DNA of 64,000 bases from Oricola cellulosilytica (GCF_019966575.1 NZ_JAINFK010000001.1:434001-498000); one strand, 5' to 3'; positions 39,821 through 50,543 are shown, numbered from the stretch's first letter. Notes: generated by a model not told the origin, from the letters alone. Made by a program: numbers and translations.

Positions 39821-40099
39821 GTGATCAAGTCCGAGCTTGTACAGATTATCGCGAACCGGAACCCGCATCTCTTCCAGCGCGATGTCGAGAACATCGTCAA
39901 TGCGGTCCTCGACGAGATCTCCGACAGCCTTGCGGAGGGGAACCGGGTCGAACTTCGCGGTTTCGGCGCTTTTTCAGTCAAGAACCGGCCGGCACGGGAA
40001 GGCCGTAACCCGCGAACCGGCGACAAGGTCGCGGTGGAGGAGAAATGGGTTCCGTTCTTCAAGACCGGCAAGGAACTGCGCGAGCGATTGAACCGCTGA
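39821..40099 (+). CDS. ihfB: integration host factor subunit beta
   Basis: A 92-residue HU/IHF-family DNA-bending protein with the IHF-beta pattern [25 protein letters not shown] and the DNA-binding arm [26 protein letters not shown] start at 39821. It lies 37 bases after sppA, a pairing common in alphaproteobacteria. The alpha subunit is encoded outside the window. Confidence 0.96.
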   Translation: MIKSELVQIIANRNPHLFQRDVENIVNAVLDEISDSLAEGNRVELRGFGAFSVKNRPAREGRNPRTGDKVAVEEKWVPFFKTGKELRERLNR

Positions 40100-40150
40100 C
40101 CGCTTCCGCGCGTTTGAGTGCAAGACCACAATCCAAGGAGTTGATGACGG

Positions 40151-40495
40151 ATGATCCGGCGTCTGGTTTCAATAGTCATCTTTCTTCCGCTGGCGATCGT
40201 GCTGATCGCGCTCGCGGTCGCCAATCGCGAGACGGCGCCCCTGCGGTTCGACGTCTTCAATCCGGATAATCCGGCCCTGACGGTCAATGCGCCGCTATTC
40301 GTCTGGCTTCTCGCCGCGGCGGCCCTCGGCATCATTGCCGGCGGCGTCGGCGCATGGTTCTCGCAAGGCAAGCACCGCAAGATGGAACGCAAGTACAAGC
40401 GGGAAGCCAGGAAGCTTCGCTTCGAAGCCGAGGATACCCGGCGCAAGGCCGATGACGGCGAGACCCCGCTCGCGCTGACACGTTCCACGAGCTGA
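40151..40495 (+). CDS. lapA: LapA-domain inner-membrane protein (YciS-like)
   Basis: A 114-residue protein with two membrane helices (about 5-22 and 45-68) and a cytoplasmic basic coiled tail (KHRKMERKYKREARKLRFEAEDTRRK). This matches the DUF1049/LapA family, which in enterics helps regulate LpxC and LPS assembly. Its place after ihfB is conserved. The tail function here is not known. Confidence 0.85.
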   Translation: MIRRLVSIVIFLPLAIVLIALAVANRETAPLRFDVFNPDNPALTVNAPLFVWLLAAAALGIIAGGVGAWFSQGKHRKMERKYKREARKLRFEAEDTRRKADDGETPLALTRSTS

Positions 40496-40499
40496 CCTC

Positions 40500-41447
40500 T
40501 TGAAAACCCTCTCCGCTGAGGATCTCGACGGCATCTTCACGTTCGAGAACCTTATCGGTGAGTTGCGGACGGCATTCGCGGAGGGCGCGGAAGCCCCGCT
40601 GCGCCATCAGCACACGATTTCGCACCCCGGCGGAACCGACGCATCGCTGCTGCTCATGCCCGCCTGGAGCACGGACGCGGCCTCCGGCCATATAGGGGTC
40701 AAGATCGTCACGGTCTCGCCGGACAACGGTGCGGTTTCGATGCCGGCGGTGATGGCATCCTACATGCTGATGAACGGCCGAACCGGCGTTCCGGAAGCAC
40801 TGATCGACGGCGGCCGGCTGACGCTTTGGCGGACCTCGTGCGCTTCGGCGCTCGCAGCGCAATTTCTCGCGCCGCCGCAGCCCGATACGCTGCTTATGGT
40901 CGGTGCCGGCGAATTGGCGCCGTTTCTGGCGCGCGCACATGCCCAAGTCCGCAACTACCGGCGCATCCTGGTCTGGAACCGTTCGAAGCCGGGGGCGGAA
41001 CGCCTTGCCGATGAACTCCGCGCGGAGGGCCACAACGCCGCCGTGGCCCCGGATCTGGACGATGCCGTGGCCAGCGCCGATGTGATCAGCGCCGCGACGT
41101 TGTCGCGCGTGCCGCTTGTCCGCGGCGACTGCGTTACGCCCGGAACGCATATCGATCTGGTCGGCGCGTTCCGGCCCCAAATGCGTGAAACCGACGACGC
41201 TTGCGTCGCCAAGGCCTCCCTGTTCGTCGACACGTATGAAGGCGCAATCAAGGAGGGCGGCGACATCGCGCAGCCGCTTCGCGACGGTATCATCACCAAG
41301 AGCGCAATCCGCGCGGACCTCGCCGATCTTTGCCGGGGTAATCACCCGGGTCGGTCTTCCGAAGAGGAGATTACCCTGTTCAAATCGACCGGCGCGGCGC
41401 TGGAAGATCTCGCGGCCGCCATTCTGGCCTATCGCCTGGCGGATTGA
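40500..41447 (+). CDS. ornithine cyclodeaminase / mu-crystallin family protein
   Basis: A 315-residue NAD(P)-dependent enzyme. The N-terminal part (GHIGVKIVTVSPDN, MASYMLMNGRTGVPEALIDGGRLTLWRTSCASALA) and the Rossmann motif MVGAGELAPFLARAH (about residue 125) are characteristic. Family members act as ornithine cyclodeaminase, pyrroline-2-carboxylate reductase or other imino-acid reductases, and I cannot tell which. The start seems to be the TTG at 40500, five bases after lapA, since the first internal Met is far inside the domain. Confidence 0.85.
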   Translation: MKTLSAEDLDGIFTFENLIGELRTAFAEGAEAPLRHQHTISHPGGTDASLLLMPAWSTDAASGHIGVKIVTVSPDNGAVSMPAVMASYMLMNGRTGVPEALIDGGRLTLWRTSCASALAAQFLAPPQPDTLLMVGAGELAPFLARAHAQVRNYRRILVWNRSKPGAERLADELRAEGHNAAVAPDLDDAVASADVISAATLSRVPLVRGDCVTPGTHIDLVGAFRPQMRETDDACVAKASLFVDTYEGAIKEGGDIAQPLRDGIITKSAIRADLADLCRGNHPGRSSEEEITLFKSTGAALEDLAAAILAYRLAD

Positions 41448-42619
41448 TGGCGTTTGGCACCGGTTGCCGCCGGTCGCTTGGAATTGTCGCCGGAATGCTC
41501 CATAGACTGGCCCCAACTGCACAGATGCGAAGGCCAATTGTGGCACGGTCAGAAACGAAAAAGCGCGGCAAACAGAAAGCGCCACACGCGGCCAGGCCGG
41601 GCGGCCCGCAACCGGGCCGCGCTTTCCGGCCGAGGCCAAAGCACGCCCAGCCCCAGACGAAACCCGAACCGAAGGCAAGGACGCCGCGATCGTCCCGCGA
41701 AGGCGTAGCGCCCCGAAGCGAGGCGCCGGTCATCCTCGAATCCGGGCCTGATCGCGATTACGCGCTCCTCGACAGCGGCGACGGGCTGAAGCTTGAGCGC
41801 TACGGCCCCTATCGGATCGTGCGGCCGGAAGCGCAGGCCATCTGGGGAAAACGTCTGCCTGCGGCCGAGTGGGAGAATGCGGATGCGGTGTTCACCGGCG
41901 ATACCGACGAGGAAGGTCTTGGGCGCTGGCAATTCCGCAGCGGCGAACCGGTCGAAACCTGGCCGATGGCCTTCGACGGGACAGCCTATTTCGGCCGCTT
42001 CACATCATTTCGCCATGTCGGCGTCTTCCCGGAGCAAGCAGCCCATTGGCGCGACATGGCGGCGCGCATCGCCGCCGCCGGGCGACCGCTGCGCGTACTC
42101 AACCTCTTCGGCTACACCGGGGTGGCATCGCTCGTCGCGGCGAGGGCGGGCGCGCATGTCACCCATGTCGATGCCTCGAAAAAGGCGATCACCTGGGCCC
42201 GCGAGAACCAGCAACTGGCCGAACTCGACGACAAGCCGATCCGATGGATCTGCGAGGACGCGCTGAAATTCGTTCAGCGGGAAGGACGGCGCGGCAACAG
42301 CTACGACATCATCCTGCTGGATCCGCCCGCCTACGGGCGGGGACCGAATGGCGAGGTGTGGCAGTTGTTCGACAATCTGCCGGAAATGCTGGACGGATGC
42401 CGCGAGATCCTCTCGAACAGTCCAGTCATGCTCACACTGACGGCCTACGCGATCCGTGCGTCGTTTTACGCCATGCACGAGATCATGCGCGAGGTGTTCA
42501 CCGGCTATCGGGTGGACGGCCTTATCCAGTCCGGCGAACTGATCATCCGCGAAGAGAAGAGCGACCGCGCCTTATCGACATCGCTCTACAGCCGCTGGAT
42601 CGCCGGAGACAGGGCATGA
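41447..42619 (+). CDS. class I SAM-dependent methyltransferase, RlmI-like (probable rRNA cytosine methyltransferase)
   Basis: A methyltransferase with LRVLNLFGYTGVASLVAARAGAHVTHVDASKKAI (SAM motif, about residue 210) and the catalytic-type YDIILLDPPAYGRGPNGEVWQLF. This resembles RlmI/RlmK-type enzymes without their PUA domain. The first 75 residues are an Arg/Pro/Lys/Gln-rich tail not needed by the fold. The start at ATG 41447 is coupled to the preceding stop (TGATG), with 41525 as a shorter option. It overlaps the next gene by ATGA, an rRNA-modification pair. Confidence 0.82.
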   Translation: MAFGTGCRRSLGIVAGMLHRLAPTAQMRRPIVARSETKKRGKQKAPHAARPGGPQPGRAFRPRPKHAQPQTKPEPKARTPRSSREGVAPRSEAPVILESGPDRDYALLDSGDGLKLERYGPYRIVRPEAQAIWGKRLPAAEWENADAVFTGDTDEEGLGRWQFRSGEPVETWPMAFDGTAYFGRFTSFRHVGVFPEQAAHWRDMAARIAAAGRPLRVLNLFGYTGVASLVAARAGAHVTHVDASKKAITWARENQQLAELDDKPIRWICEDALKFVQREGRRGNSYDIILLDPPAYGRGPNGEVWQLFDNLPEMLDGCREILSNSPVMLTLTAYAIRASFYAMHEIMREVFTGYRVDGLIQSGELIIREEKSDRALSTSLYSRWIAGDRA

Positions 42620-43464
42620 GTTCGAGTATCGCGGCACCGGGCCGGGTGAAGGAAGTCACTAGCCTCGCAAATCCGATCATCAAGGATATCCGGCTTCTGG
42701 AAAAGAAACGTCACCGCGACGAGACCGGGACCTTCCTGGCCGAGGGCATGAAGCTGGTGATCGACGCCATCGAGAACGGCTGGGATATCCGGACGCTGAT
42801 CTACGCCAAGGCCGGCAAGGGCAACGAGCAGATCGAGGCGCTGGCAGCGCGCTGCCTGGCCAAGGGGGCCGATATTCTGATTGTCTCCGAGAAGGTTCTC
42901 GGCGCGATCGCCCGGCGCGACAATCCGCAGATGGTGATGGGTGTGTTCGAACAGCGCTGGACCGATCCGGCGTCGATCAGCCCGGACGAAAAGGATGTGT
43001 GGGTGGCGCTCGACCGGGTGCGCGATCCGGGCAATCTCGGAACCATCATCCGTACCGCCGACGCAGCCGGTGCAAAGGGCATCATTCTGGTCGGCCAGAC
43101 GACCGACGCCTTCGCCACCGAGACCGTGCGCGCGACGATGGGCTCGGTGTTCGCGGTGCCGCTTGCGCGGATGGACGAGGCCGAATTTTCCACGTTCGCG
43201 AAGAATTGGCCGGGCATGGTAGCGGGCACCCATCTGAAGGGCGCAATCGACTACCGGAAACCCGATTACGATGCCGGACCGGTGCTGCTGCTGATGGGCA
43301 ACGAACAGGCGGGGCTGCCGGATATCTTGTCGGAGGCGTGCTCGATCCTGATCAAGATACCGCAGGCAGGCCGCGCGGATTCGCTCAATCTGGCGATTGC
43401 GACCGGGATCTGTCTATACGAAATCCGGCGCAGTGCGCTGACATTCGACGGAGCGAGTGAATGA
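42616..43464 (+). CDS. TrmH/SpoU-family RNA 2'-O-methyltransferase
   Basis: A 282-residue SPOUT enzyme with an N-terminal substrate-binding part ([31 protein letters not shown]) and the SpoU domain: [31 protein letters not shown] (about 133), [13 protein letters not shown] and [18 protein letters not shown] (knot). It resembles RlmB/TsnR-type rRNA methyltransferases, exact site unknown. Start ATG 42616 overlaps the upstream stop by four bases, and its own stop overlaps lspA in the same way. Confidence 0.9.
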   Translation: MSSSIAAPGRVKEVTSLANPIIKDIRLLEKKRHRDETGTFLAEGMKLVIDAIENGWDIRTLIYAKAGKGNEQIEALAARCLAKGADILIVSEKVLGAIARRDNPQMVMGVFEQRWTDPASISPDEKDVWVALDRVRDPGNLGTIIRTADAAGAKGIILVGQTTDAFATETVRATMGSVFAVPLARMDEAEFSTFAKNWPGMVAGTHLKGAIDYRKPDYDAGPVLLLMGNEQAGLPDILSEACSILIKIPQAGRADSLNLAIATGICLYEIRRSALTFDGASE

Positions 43465-43946
43465 GACGATCCTTGGTTGCAGCCGGTCTTGCGGCGGCGG
43501 TCGTCGCGATAGATCAGGCCATCAAGCGGATTGTCGAGACACAGATGGGCTATCACCAATCCATCGAATTGCTTCCGTTCTTCGCGCTGTTTCGCACCCA
43601 CAATGAAGGCATCGCCTTCTCCATGCTCGAGGGTCTCGGTCCGCTGCCGCTGATCGTCATCAGCCTCGTGGTCGTTGCCTTCGTGCTGTGGCTGTGGCGC
43701 GGCAGCGACGCCCGGCGCAATCTGTCCCACGCCGGCTTTATCCTGATTATCGGGGGAGCAGTGGGCAATCTCATCGACCGGATCGCGCTCGGCTACGTGG
43801 TCGACTATTTCCTCTTTCATACCCCCCGCTGGTCCTTCGCTGTGTTCAACTTCGCCGATGCGGCAATCACCGTCGGTGCAGGACTGGTCATGTTAGACGA
43901 ATTCCTGAACTGGCGGAGGCAGGGCGCAGTTGAAAAATCCGACTAG
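43461..43946 (+). CDS. lspA: lipoprotein signal peptidase (prolipoprotein signal peptidase II)
   Basis: A 161-residue inner-membrane aspartyl protease with four helices. Conserved motifs [39 protein letters not shown] (first Asp) and [11 protein letters not shown] (second Asp) are all in place. It cuts prolipoproteins before Lnt acts. It overlaps the SpoU methyltransferase gene by ATGA. Confidence 0.96.
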   Translation: MRRSLVAAGLAAAVVAIDQAIKRIVETQMGYHQSIELLPFFALFRTHNEGIAFSMLEGLGPLPLIVISLVVVAFVLWLWRGSDARRNLSHAGFILIIGGAVGNLIDRIALGYVVDYFLFHTPRWSFAVFNFADAAITVGAGLVMLDEFLNWRRQGAVEKSD

Positions 43947-43980
43947 CTAAGGTCTGCTGCGAGCGAAACGGGAGAAGCGC

Positions 43981-44976
43981 ATGTCGGATAGTTTCAAGGC
44001 CATCATGGTCTCGCGGGACGACGAAAAGAATCAGTCGGTGTCGGTGGAGACGCTCACCGTCGACGATCTGATGGAAGGCGACGTGGTGGTCTCGGTCGAG
44101 GCGACGACCGTCAATTACAAGGACGGTCTGGCGATCACCGGCAAGTCCCCGGTCGTGCGCCGCTGGCCGATGATTCCCGGTATCGATCTGGCCGGCACCG
44201 TGGAGAGTTCGAGCCACCCGCGCTGGAAGGCCGGTGACAAGGTGATTCTCAACGGCTGGGGGACCGGCGAAACGCATTACGGCGCCTATGCCGCCAAATC
44301 GCGGGTCAATGGCGATTGGCTGATCGGACTTCCGGAGGGCATGTCGGCGCATGACGCGATGGCGGTCGGAACGGCCGGCTACACCGCGATGCTTTCAATC
44401 CTTGCACTCGAGCGCCACGGCATCAATCCTGACCGCGGCCCGGTCGTCGTCACGGGCGCTTCGGGCGGCGTCGGGTCGGTCGCCGTGTCGATTCTCGGCA
44501 ATCTCGGCTATTTCGTCATCGCTTCGACGGGGCGCACACACGACCAAAATTTTTTGAAGGGGTTGGGCGCCGCGGAGATTATCGACCGGGCGGAACTTTC
44601 GGAGCCAGGCAAGCCCCTCGGCAAGGAACGCTGGGCGGCAGGTATCGATTCGGTCGGCTCCCACACACTCGCCAACGTTCTCGCCCAGACCCATTATGGA
44701 GGAGCGGTCGCTGCTTGCGGACTGGCGCAGGGTTTTGACCTGCCGGCAACCGTGATGCCGTTCATCCTGCGCGGCGTCTCGTTGCTGGGGATCGACTCCG
44801 TGATGGCGCCGGTCGCGTTGCGCGAGGAAGCCTGGGCGCGGATCGCCAGCGATCTCGATTCCTCGAAGCTCGGTAGCCTAGCAACGTCGATTGGGTTTGA
44901 CGATCTCATCGAAACCGCACACGGAATCCTCGAAGGCAAGGTACGCGGCCGCGTCGTCGTCGACATGATGGCCTGA
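43981..44976 (+). CDS. MDR-family NADPH oxidoreductase, AcuI/YhdH type
   Basis: A 331-residue zinc-independent medium-chain reductase. Seen: VNYKDGLAITGKSPVVRRWPMIPGIDLAGTVESS, GWGTGETHYGAYA and the cofactor motif VTGASGGVGSVAVSIL (about residue 155). YhdH/AcuI proteins reduce acryloyl-CoA to propionyl-CoA, protecting against acrylate. The family assignment is good, but the in vivo substrate here is not proven. Confidence 0.88.
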   Translation: MSDSFKAIMVSRDDEKNQSVSVETLTVDDLMEGDVVVSVEATTVNYKDGLAITGKSPVVRRWPMIPGIDLAGTVESSSHPRWKAGDKVILNGWGTGETHYGAYAAKSRVNGDWLIGLPEGMSAHDAMAVGTAGYTAMLSILALERHGINPDRGPVVVTGASGGVGSVAVSILGNLGYFVIASTGRTHDQNFLKGLGAAEIIDRAELSEPGKPLGKERWAAGIDSVGSHTLANVLAQTHYGGAVAACGLAQGFDLPATVMPFILRGVSLLGIDSVMAPVALREEAWARIASDLDSSKLGSLATSIGFDDLIETAHGILEGKVRGRVVVDMMA

Positions 44977-45048
44977 TACGGGGCAGTTCGGGCAAATTTT
45001 AACGGTTGGTAGAACCGCCCGCTAACTTAGTTCTGCTAGGGAATACCA

Positions 45049-46701
45049 ATGTCGTCCGGTCTTCCATCCAGGCATTTAACCCGCGTAGGCGCTGCCTTGC
45101 GCAAGTTGCTGACGACCGGCCCCAGGCGAGCGGGAAGCGCAGCGGAGATGGCGGCCCTCAAGCATGCCAGTGATGATGCCCAGCGCGCCAACAGGGCCCA
45201 GGCGCGCCTGCTGGCAATGACGAGCCATGAGCTGCGAACGCCGCTGAACGGCATCATCGGCGTGGGGAAGCTGCTTGCCGACACGCCCCTTACCCCCGAG
45301 CAGCGCAATTACGTCGATGCCATCACCGTCTCTGGAGAGTCACTGCTTTCGCTTGTCGAGGACCTGATGGAATTTGCCCGGTTCGAAGCAGGAGAACCGG
45401 AACTGCGCCCCCAACGCGCGGCAGTTCGGCCACTGATCGGCGCAGTGGTCGAACTGCAGTGCGGCCGCGCCTACGCCAAGGACGTCGATCTTGGCTACTA
45501 TGTTTCCCCCGCCGTTCCCGAATCCGCCCTCTTTGACGCAGAGCGGTTGCGGCAGATTCTCGTCAACATCGTTGGCAACGCCATCAAATTCACCGATACG
45601 GGCGGCGTCTCGATCGAGGTCGATCATCACCAGGGTGTCCTGCATATCCTCGTGTCCGACACCGGACCGGGGATCGATGCCGACGAGCAGAGCCGGATAT
45701 TCGGAGAGTTTGAACAGGCGCGGACGGGCATGAACCGGCCGCACGAAGGCATCGGACTCGGCCTCGCAATCTCGAGGCGTATCGCAGAGGCAGCCGGCGG
45801 CACCATTGCCGTCGAGAGCAAGCCTGGCCACGGCGCGCAGTTCTCGGTGACGTTTCCGGTCTGCGATCCGGTTGCGGAAGAATTGCCTCAACACCGGCTG
45901 ACCGGCATTCACGCTGTTATCGCCAGTCCGGCCTCGACAGAAGCGGAGTTGATCGGGCGGATGCTGCAGGACGCCGGGGCGACCACCGAGGTCGCCGCCG
46001 ATACCGAAAATCTGGCGAATGCGCACCGGGGTGGTGACACGATCCTTCTGGTGGACGACCGGATCGAAGGTGGAGCGGAAGCGTTTCTCGCCGGAGGGCA
46101 CGCGTTCGAAAAGGTCGTCGCGCTCATTCGCGCCGAGCAGCGAAATACACTCGGTGCAGCCTTCAAGCAGCACGAGCAATCCTTCATGACACGTCCCGTC
46201 CGCGCGGAGACGCTGCTTCGTGTGATCGGCGACCGCTTTGCCAGGGGCCAAATTAAAGCGATGCCAGAACATGGTATTGTAGGAAAACCCCGGCCCCTCC
46301 ACGGCTTGAACGTGCTTCTCGCCGAGGACAATCCGGTGAACGCCCTTCTGACGCTCAGAATGCTCGAACGCCTTGGACATCGCGTCCGACATGTCGACAA
46401 TGGCCGTGACGCGGTCGAGGCCGTGACACCGGGAAAGAACGGCGGCACATCCCAATTCGACGTGATCCTGATGGATCTTCACATGCCGGGCATGGATGGC
46501 ATTGACGCGATCCAGGTCATTCGCCGGGAGGAAGATGGTAATCGGTCCCGCCACACGCCGATCATCGCAATAACCGCCGACATACTGCCGGAAACCGCCC
46601 GAAATGTCCTGGACGCCGGAGCCGACGGTATCTTGACCAAGCCGCTGGAAGCGGGCGCATTGGCCGACAAACTGGTAATGCTGAAGCAGCAGGTAGCTTA
46701 G
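45049..46701 (+). CDS. cytoplasmic hybrid histidine kinase with pseudo-receiver and C-terminal receiver
   Basis: A 550-residue kinase with no membrane helix and no recognisable sensor domain. The phospho-acceptor His is in MTSHELRTPLNGIIG (about residue 60). The ATPase boxes are NIVGNAIKFTDTGG, DTGPGID and GIGLGLAISRR. A receiver-like segment (about 290-395) lacks a clear acceptor block and resembles a degenerate receiver. A full receiver follows (VLLAEDNPVN, MDLHMPGMDG with Asp about 476, TKPLE). It sits just upstream of olsB and mutS. The signal and output are unknown. Confidence 0.88.
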   Translation: MSSGLPSRHLTRVGAALRKLLTTGPRRAGSAAEMAALKHASDDAQRANRAQARLLAMTSHELRTPLNGIIGVGKLLADTPLTPEQRNYVDAITVSGESLLSLVEDLMEFARFEAGEPELRPQRAAVRPLIGAVVELQCGRAYAKDVDLGYYVSPAVPESALFDAERLRQILVNIVGNAIKFTDTGGVSIEVDHHQGVLHILVSDTGPGIDADEQSRIFGEFEQARTGMNRPHEGIGLGLAISRRIAEAAGGTIAVESKPGHGAQFSVTFPVCDPVAEELPQHRLTGIHAVIASPASTEAELIGRMLQDAGATTEVAADTENLANAHRGGDTILLVDDRIEGGAEAFLAGGHAFEKVVALIRAEQRNTLGAAFKQHEQSFMTRPVRAETLLRVIGDRFARGQIKAMPEHGIVGKPRPLHGLNVLLAEDNPVNALLTLRMLERLGHRVRHVDNGRDAVEAVTPGKNGGTSQFDVILMDLHMPGMDGIDAIQVIRREEDGNRSRHTPIIAITADILPETARNVLDAGADGILTKPLEAGALADKLVMLKQQVA

Positions 46702-46799
46702 GCGGTCGGCGAAGGTCATTCCTTTGTCGCAATAGGCTAATATCGGGACTCCGAACGCCGGATGAAGATTCGGCGGGACGAGCGGAGATGAGGCGTTTC

Positions 46800-47663
46800 A
46801 TGGAAATCACGGCTTCAGGTTTGGCAGGAGGGAATACCCGCCCGGCTTCGCTTGGCCCCAGTACCGGATTGCTGGGTCAGATCGGCGGGTTGCAGGTCCG
46901 CCTCGCGGTCACGGATGACGAGCGCACCGCCGCGCAGCGTCTGCGCTATCAAATCTTCATCGCGGAGAGGGGCGCACGCGCGCCTGACTGCGACGGCGGG
47001 CGCGACGAAGACCGTTTCGACGCAGTCTGCGATCATTTGATCGTGATCGACACGCACCGGCCGGGACGCGACGCCGACAACATCATAGGCACATACCGTC
47101 TGCTGCGCGACGACGCCGCTGTTCGCTCAGGGGGATTCTATTCAGCCAGCGAATATCGCATCGAATCCTTGATCGCACGCCATCCCTGCAAACGTTTCCT
47201 GGAACTCGGACGGTCATGTGTTCTGCCCGCTTACAGGTCGAAGCGCACGATCGAATTGCTGTGGCAAGGTATCTGGGCCTACTGCCTGCAACATGACGTG
47301 GACGTGATGGTGGGTTGCGCCTCATTTCCCGGAGTGGTGCCAGCTGCGCATGCGTTGCCCCTCTCCTTCCTGCATCAACATGCGAGCGCGCCGACAGAAT
47401 GGAACGTCGCTCCCGCAGCACCCGATTTCACCGAACTGGACATGATGCCTGTCGAGGCGATCGACGCGCGCGCGGCGCTCGCGGCGATGCCGCCCCTAAT
47501 CAAAGGTTACCTGCGGCTCGGCGCGAAATTCTCCGACTTCGCGGTCGTTGACCCTGCCTTCGGCACAACCGATGTCATGGTGATACTGCCGGTCGAGACG
47601 ATCAGCGACCGCTACGTGCGGCACTATGGCTCCGACGCCGGGCGTTTCGCGCCAGCGGGGTAG
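46800..47663 (+). CDS. olsB: L-ornithine N-alpha-acyltransferase OlsB
   Basis: A GNAT-fold enzyme of about 287 residues forming lyso-ornithine lipid from ornithine and 3-hydroxyacyl-ACP. Seen: GGLQVRLAVTDDERTAAQRLRYQIFIAE, FLELGRSCVLPAYRSKRTIELLWQGIWAYC and the C-terminal IKGYLRLGAKFSDFAVVDPAFGTTDVMVILP, which are characteristic of OlsB. The ATG at 46800 has GAGG upstream. An ATG at 46788 has its GGAG too close. OlsA, its partner, is at 16401. Phosphate-limitation control (PhoB) is known in relatives, but I saw no Pho box. Confidence 0.87.
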   Translation: MEITASGLAGGNTRPASLGPSTGLLGQIGGLQVRLAVTDDERTAAQRLRYQIFIAERGARAPDCDGGRDEDRFDAVCDHLIVIDTHRPGRDADNIIGTYRLLRDDAAVRSGGFYSASEYRIESLIARHPCKRFLELGRSCVLPAYRSKRTIELLWQGIWAYCLQHDVDVMVGCASFPGVVPAAHALPLSFLHQHASAPTEWNVAPAAPDFTELDMMPVEAIDARAALAAMPPLIKGYLRLGAKFSDFAVVDPAFGTTDVMVILPVETISDRYVRHYGSDAGRFAPAG

Positions 47664-47807
47664 GAATTTTCCCTCTTGGGCAAATGTCCAGGCAGGCGGC
47701 AATCGCTGCCCCCTTCGAGAGATATCCTTGTCCTTTCCGGCGAAGGAAGATTGGGGACTTTCGGCAAGGCTATTTTCCCCACCTGTAAACGCGACTAAGA
47801 ACTGGGA

Positions 47808-50543
47808 ATGCCTGCCGCTGCCAAAAGCACCCTGCCGGAAGAACCACCGCCATCATCGCCGGCGCCAGCCGCTGCCACGCCGATGATGGCACAGTATCTC
47901 GACATCAAGGCAGCCCATTCCGACGCTCTGCTATTTTATAGGATGGGGGATTTCTACGAACTGTTCTTCGCCGACGCGGAAATCGCGTCGCGGGCGCTCG
48001 GCATCACCCTGACGAAACGCGGTAGGCACCTGAATGAGGACATCGCCATGTGTGGCGTGCCCGTTCATGCCGCAGACGACTATCTCCAAAAGTTGATCGC
48101 GAAAGGCTTTCGCGTCGCCGTTTGCGAGCAATTAGAGGATCCGGCGGAAGCGAAGAAACGCGGATCGAAATCCGTTGTGCGGCGCGACGTCACCCGGCTG
48201 GTCACGCCGGGCACGATCACCGAGGAGAGATTGCTCGATCCATCCGAGACAAGCTATTTTCTTTCTATCGGACGCACGAAAGGTACTGCAGCCACGCCCG
48301 AAATGGCACTTGCGTGGATCGACATTTCGACCGGCCAGTTCCGGCTGAGCGAAACGGCGCCCGACCGTCTCCTGTCAGACATCCTTCGCATCGCGCCGCG
48401 CGAGATAACCGTGTCGGAAAGCGTTTTTCACGATCCTGCCCTGCGACCCGTATTCGACACGCTCGGCCTTGCGGTGACTCCTCTGCCTCCAAGCCTGTTC
48501 GACAGCGCTTCGGCGCAGGATCGGCTGACCCGCTTCTACGGGGTCAATACGCTGGACGGTTTCGGGCGTTTCAACCGCGCGGAACTGTCGGCCGCATCGG
48601 GCGCCCTCGCCTATGTCGAGCGAACGCAAATATCGGAACGGCCGGTACTGCAACGGCCGCAGCGAGACGATGCTGCCGGGACGCTATTCATCGATGCGGC
48701 AACGCGGGCCAATCTCGAGATCGAGAGGACGCTGTCCGGCTCGCGGGAGGGCAGCCTGCTGAAAGCCGTCGACCGGACGGTGACGGGGGGAGGGGCCCGC
48801 CTGCTTGCCGAACGCCTGCGCTCGCCGCTGACCGATTATTGCACCATCAACGAACGTCTTGATTCTGTTTCATTTTTTCTCATTGCCGACGATGCGCTTC
48901 CCGGCCAAATGCGCGAATGTCTCAAACGCTGTCCTGACATGCTGCGCGCATTGTCGCGGCTGTCGCTCAACCGTGGCGGTCCGCGGGATCTTGCCGCCAT
49001 TCGCGACGGTCTCCAAATCGCCAATGCCGTTCGAGAGCTTCTCCATCGCGAAGAGTTGCCGAAGGAACTGCTCGAGGCACACGAGTTCCTGAGCAGCGCT
49101 CCCGGGGTGGTGATGCGGGATCTCGACGCCGCATTGGCCGACGAGGTGCCCTTTCTGAAACGTGATGGCGGTTTCGTGCGCGCAGGCTACCATGAGGAAC
49201 TCGACGAATTGCGGGCGCTGCGCGACGAATCGCGCAAGGTGATCGCCGCGCTACAATCGAGCTATGCGGAAGAAACAGGCGTCCGGTCGCTGAAGATCAA
49301 GTACAATAATGTGTTGGGTTACTTCATCGAGGTGACGGCCCTCAATGCTGATGCCCTGACCGCAACGGACGAGGCGAAAGGCCGATTCATTCACCGGCAA
49401 ACGCTGGCGAGCGCCATGCGGTTCACGACAACGGAGCTCGCCGATCTGGAAAGCAGGATCGCTAATGCCGCCGACCGGGCGCTCTCCATCGAGATGGAGA
49501 TATTCGACGGGCTGCAGGCACGGGTCATCGAGGCCGCCGAATCACTTCGCGGTGCGGCCAATGCGATCGCCGTTATCGACGTGTCGATGGGTCTCGCCAG
49601 GCTTGCGGAAAGCGAAGGATATTGTCGGCCGAAGGTCGATGACAGCCGAAACTTCGCCGTTACGGCCGGTCGCCATCCGGTGGTCGAACAGGCGCTGCGC
49701 AAGCAGGCCGCCAATCCGTTCGTTGCCAATGATTGTGACCTTTCCCCCGAGGGAAACAGCGAACAGGGTGCCATCTGGCTCCTTACCGGCCCGAACATGG
49801 GCGGCAAGTCCACCTTCCTTCGGCAGAATGCGTTGATCGCGATCCTTGCGCAGATGGGCGCCTTCGTACCCGCGGGCAGCGCTCATTTGGGCGTCGTCGA
49901 CCGGCTCTTCAGCCGCGTCGGCGCCTCGGACGATCTGGCGCGCGGCCGCTCCACATTCATGGTCGAGATGGTCGAGACGGCCGCGATCCTCAATCAGGCC
50001 GGCGACCGATCGCTGGTCATTCTGGATGAAATTGGACGCGGCACGTCTACCTTCGACGGCCTCTCAATCGCGTGGGCGACGGTGGAACACCTGCATGGCG
50101 AGAACCGCTGCCGAACGCTGTTCGCGACGCACTTCCACGAACTGACTGCGCTATCGGAGACGCTCAGCAGCCTGCATAACGTCACGATGCGAGTGAAGGA
50201 ATGGGAAGGCGACGTGATTTTCCTGCACGAGGTGGGAAGGGGCGCGGCGGACCGCTCCTACGGCGTTCAGGTCGCCAAGCTCGCCGGACTGCCGGAAAGC
50301 GTCGTCCTGCGCGCTCGCGCTGTACTGGACCAACTGGAGGCCCAAGGCCGCGACACGAAGGCCAGCAAGCTCATCGACGATCTTCCGCTGTTTTCAGCTG
50401 TGGCGAGACACGATGCGCCGCAACCCAAATCGAACGCTCTCGAACAGGCCGTGGAGAATCTCGCGCCGGACGATCTTTCGCCGCGCGAAGCCCTGGAAGC
50501 GCTTTACAGGCTCAAGGATATTCATCGCGGCAAACCGCGGTGA
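47808..50543 (+). CDS. mutS: DNA mismatch repair protein MutS
   Basis: A 911-residue mismatch-recognition ATPase. The mismatch-binding Phe-Tyr-Glu motif [13 protein letters not shown] is near residue 46, the connector, lever and clamp domains follow, Walker [17 protein letters not shown] is near 661 and [15 protein letters not shown] near 738, followed by the helix-turn-helix with [13 protein letters not shown]. The C-terminus shows a tetramerisation-like tail. Start ATG 47808; the 145-base gap upstream holds no other gene. Confidence 0.97.
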   Translation: MPAAAKSTLPEEPPPSSPAPAAATPMMAQYLDIKAAHSDALLFYRMGDFYELFFADAEIASRALGITLTKRGRHLNEDIAMCGVPVHAADDYLQKLIAKGFRVAVCEQLEDPAEAKKRGSKSVVRRDVTRLVTPGTITEERLLDPSETSYFLSIGRTKGTAATPEMALAWIDISTGQFRLSETAPDRLLSDILRIAPREITVSESVFHDPALRPVFDTLGLAVTPLPPSLFDSASAQDRLTRFYGVNTLDGFGRFNRAELSAASGALAYVERTQISERPVLQRPQRDDAAGTLFIDAATRANLEIERTLSGSREGSLLKAVDRTVTGGGARLLAERLRSPLTDYCTINERLDSVSFFLIADDALPGQMRECLKRCPDMLRALSRLSLNRGGPRDLAAIRDGLQIANAVRELLHREELPKELLEAHEFLSSAPGVVMRDLDAALADEVPFLKRDGGFVRAGYHEELDELRALRDESRKVIAALQSSYAEETGVRSLKIKYNNVLGYFIEVTALNADALTATDEAKGRFIHRQTLASAMRFTTTELADLESRIANAADRALSIEMEIFDGLQARVIEAAESLRGAANAIAVIDVSMGLARLAESEGYCRPKVDDSRNFAVTAGRHPVVEQALRKQAANPFVANDCDLSPEGNSEQGAIWLLTGPNMGGKSTFLRQNALIAILAQMGAFVPAGSAHLGVVDRLFSRVGASDDLARGRSTFMVEMVETAAILNQAGDRSLVILDEIGRGTSTFDGLSIAWATVEHLHGENRCRTLFATHFHELTALSETLSSLHNVTMRVKEWEGDVIFLHEVGRGAADRSYGVQVAKLAGLPESVVLRARAVLDQLEAQGRDTKASKLIDDLPLFSAVARHDAPQPKSNALEQAVENLAPDDLSPREALEALYRLKDIHRGKPR

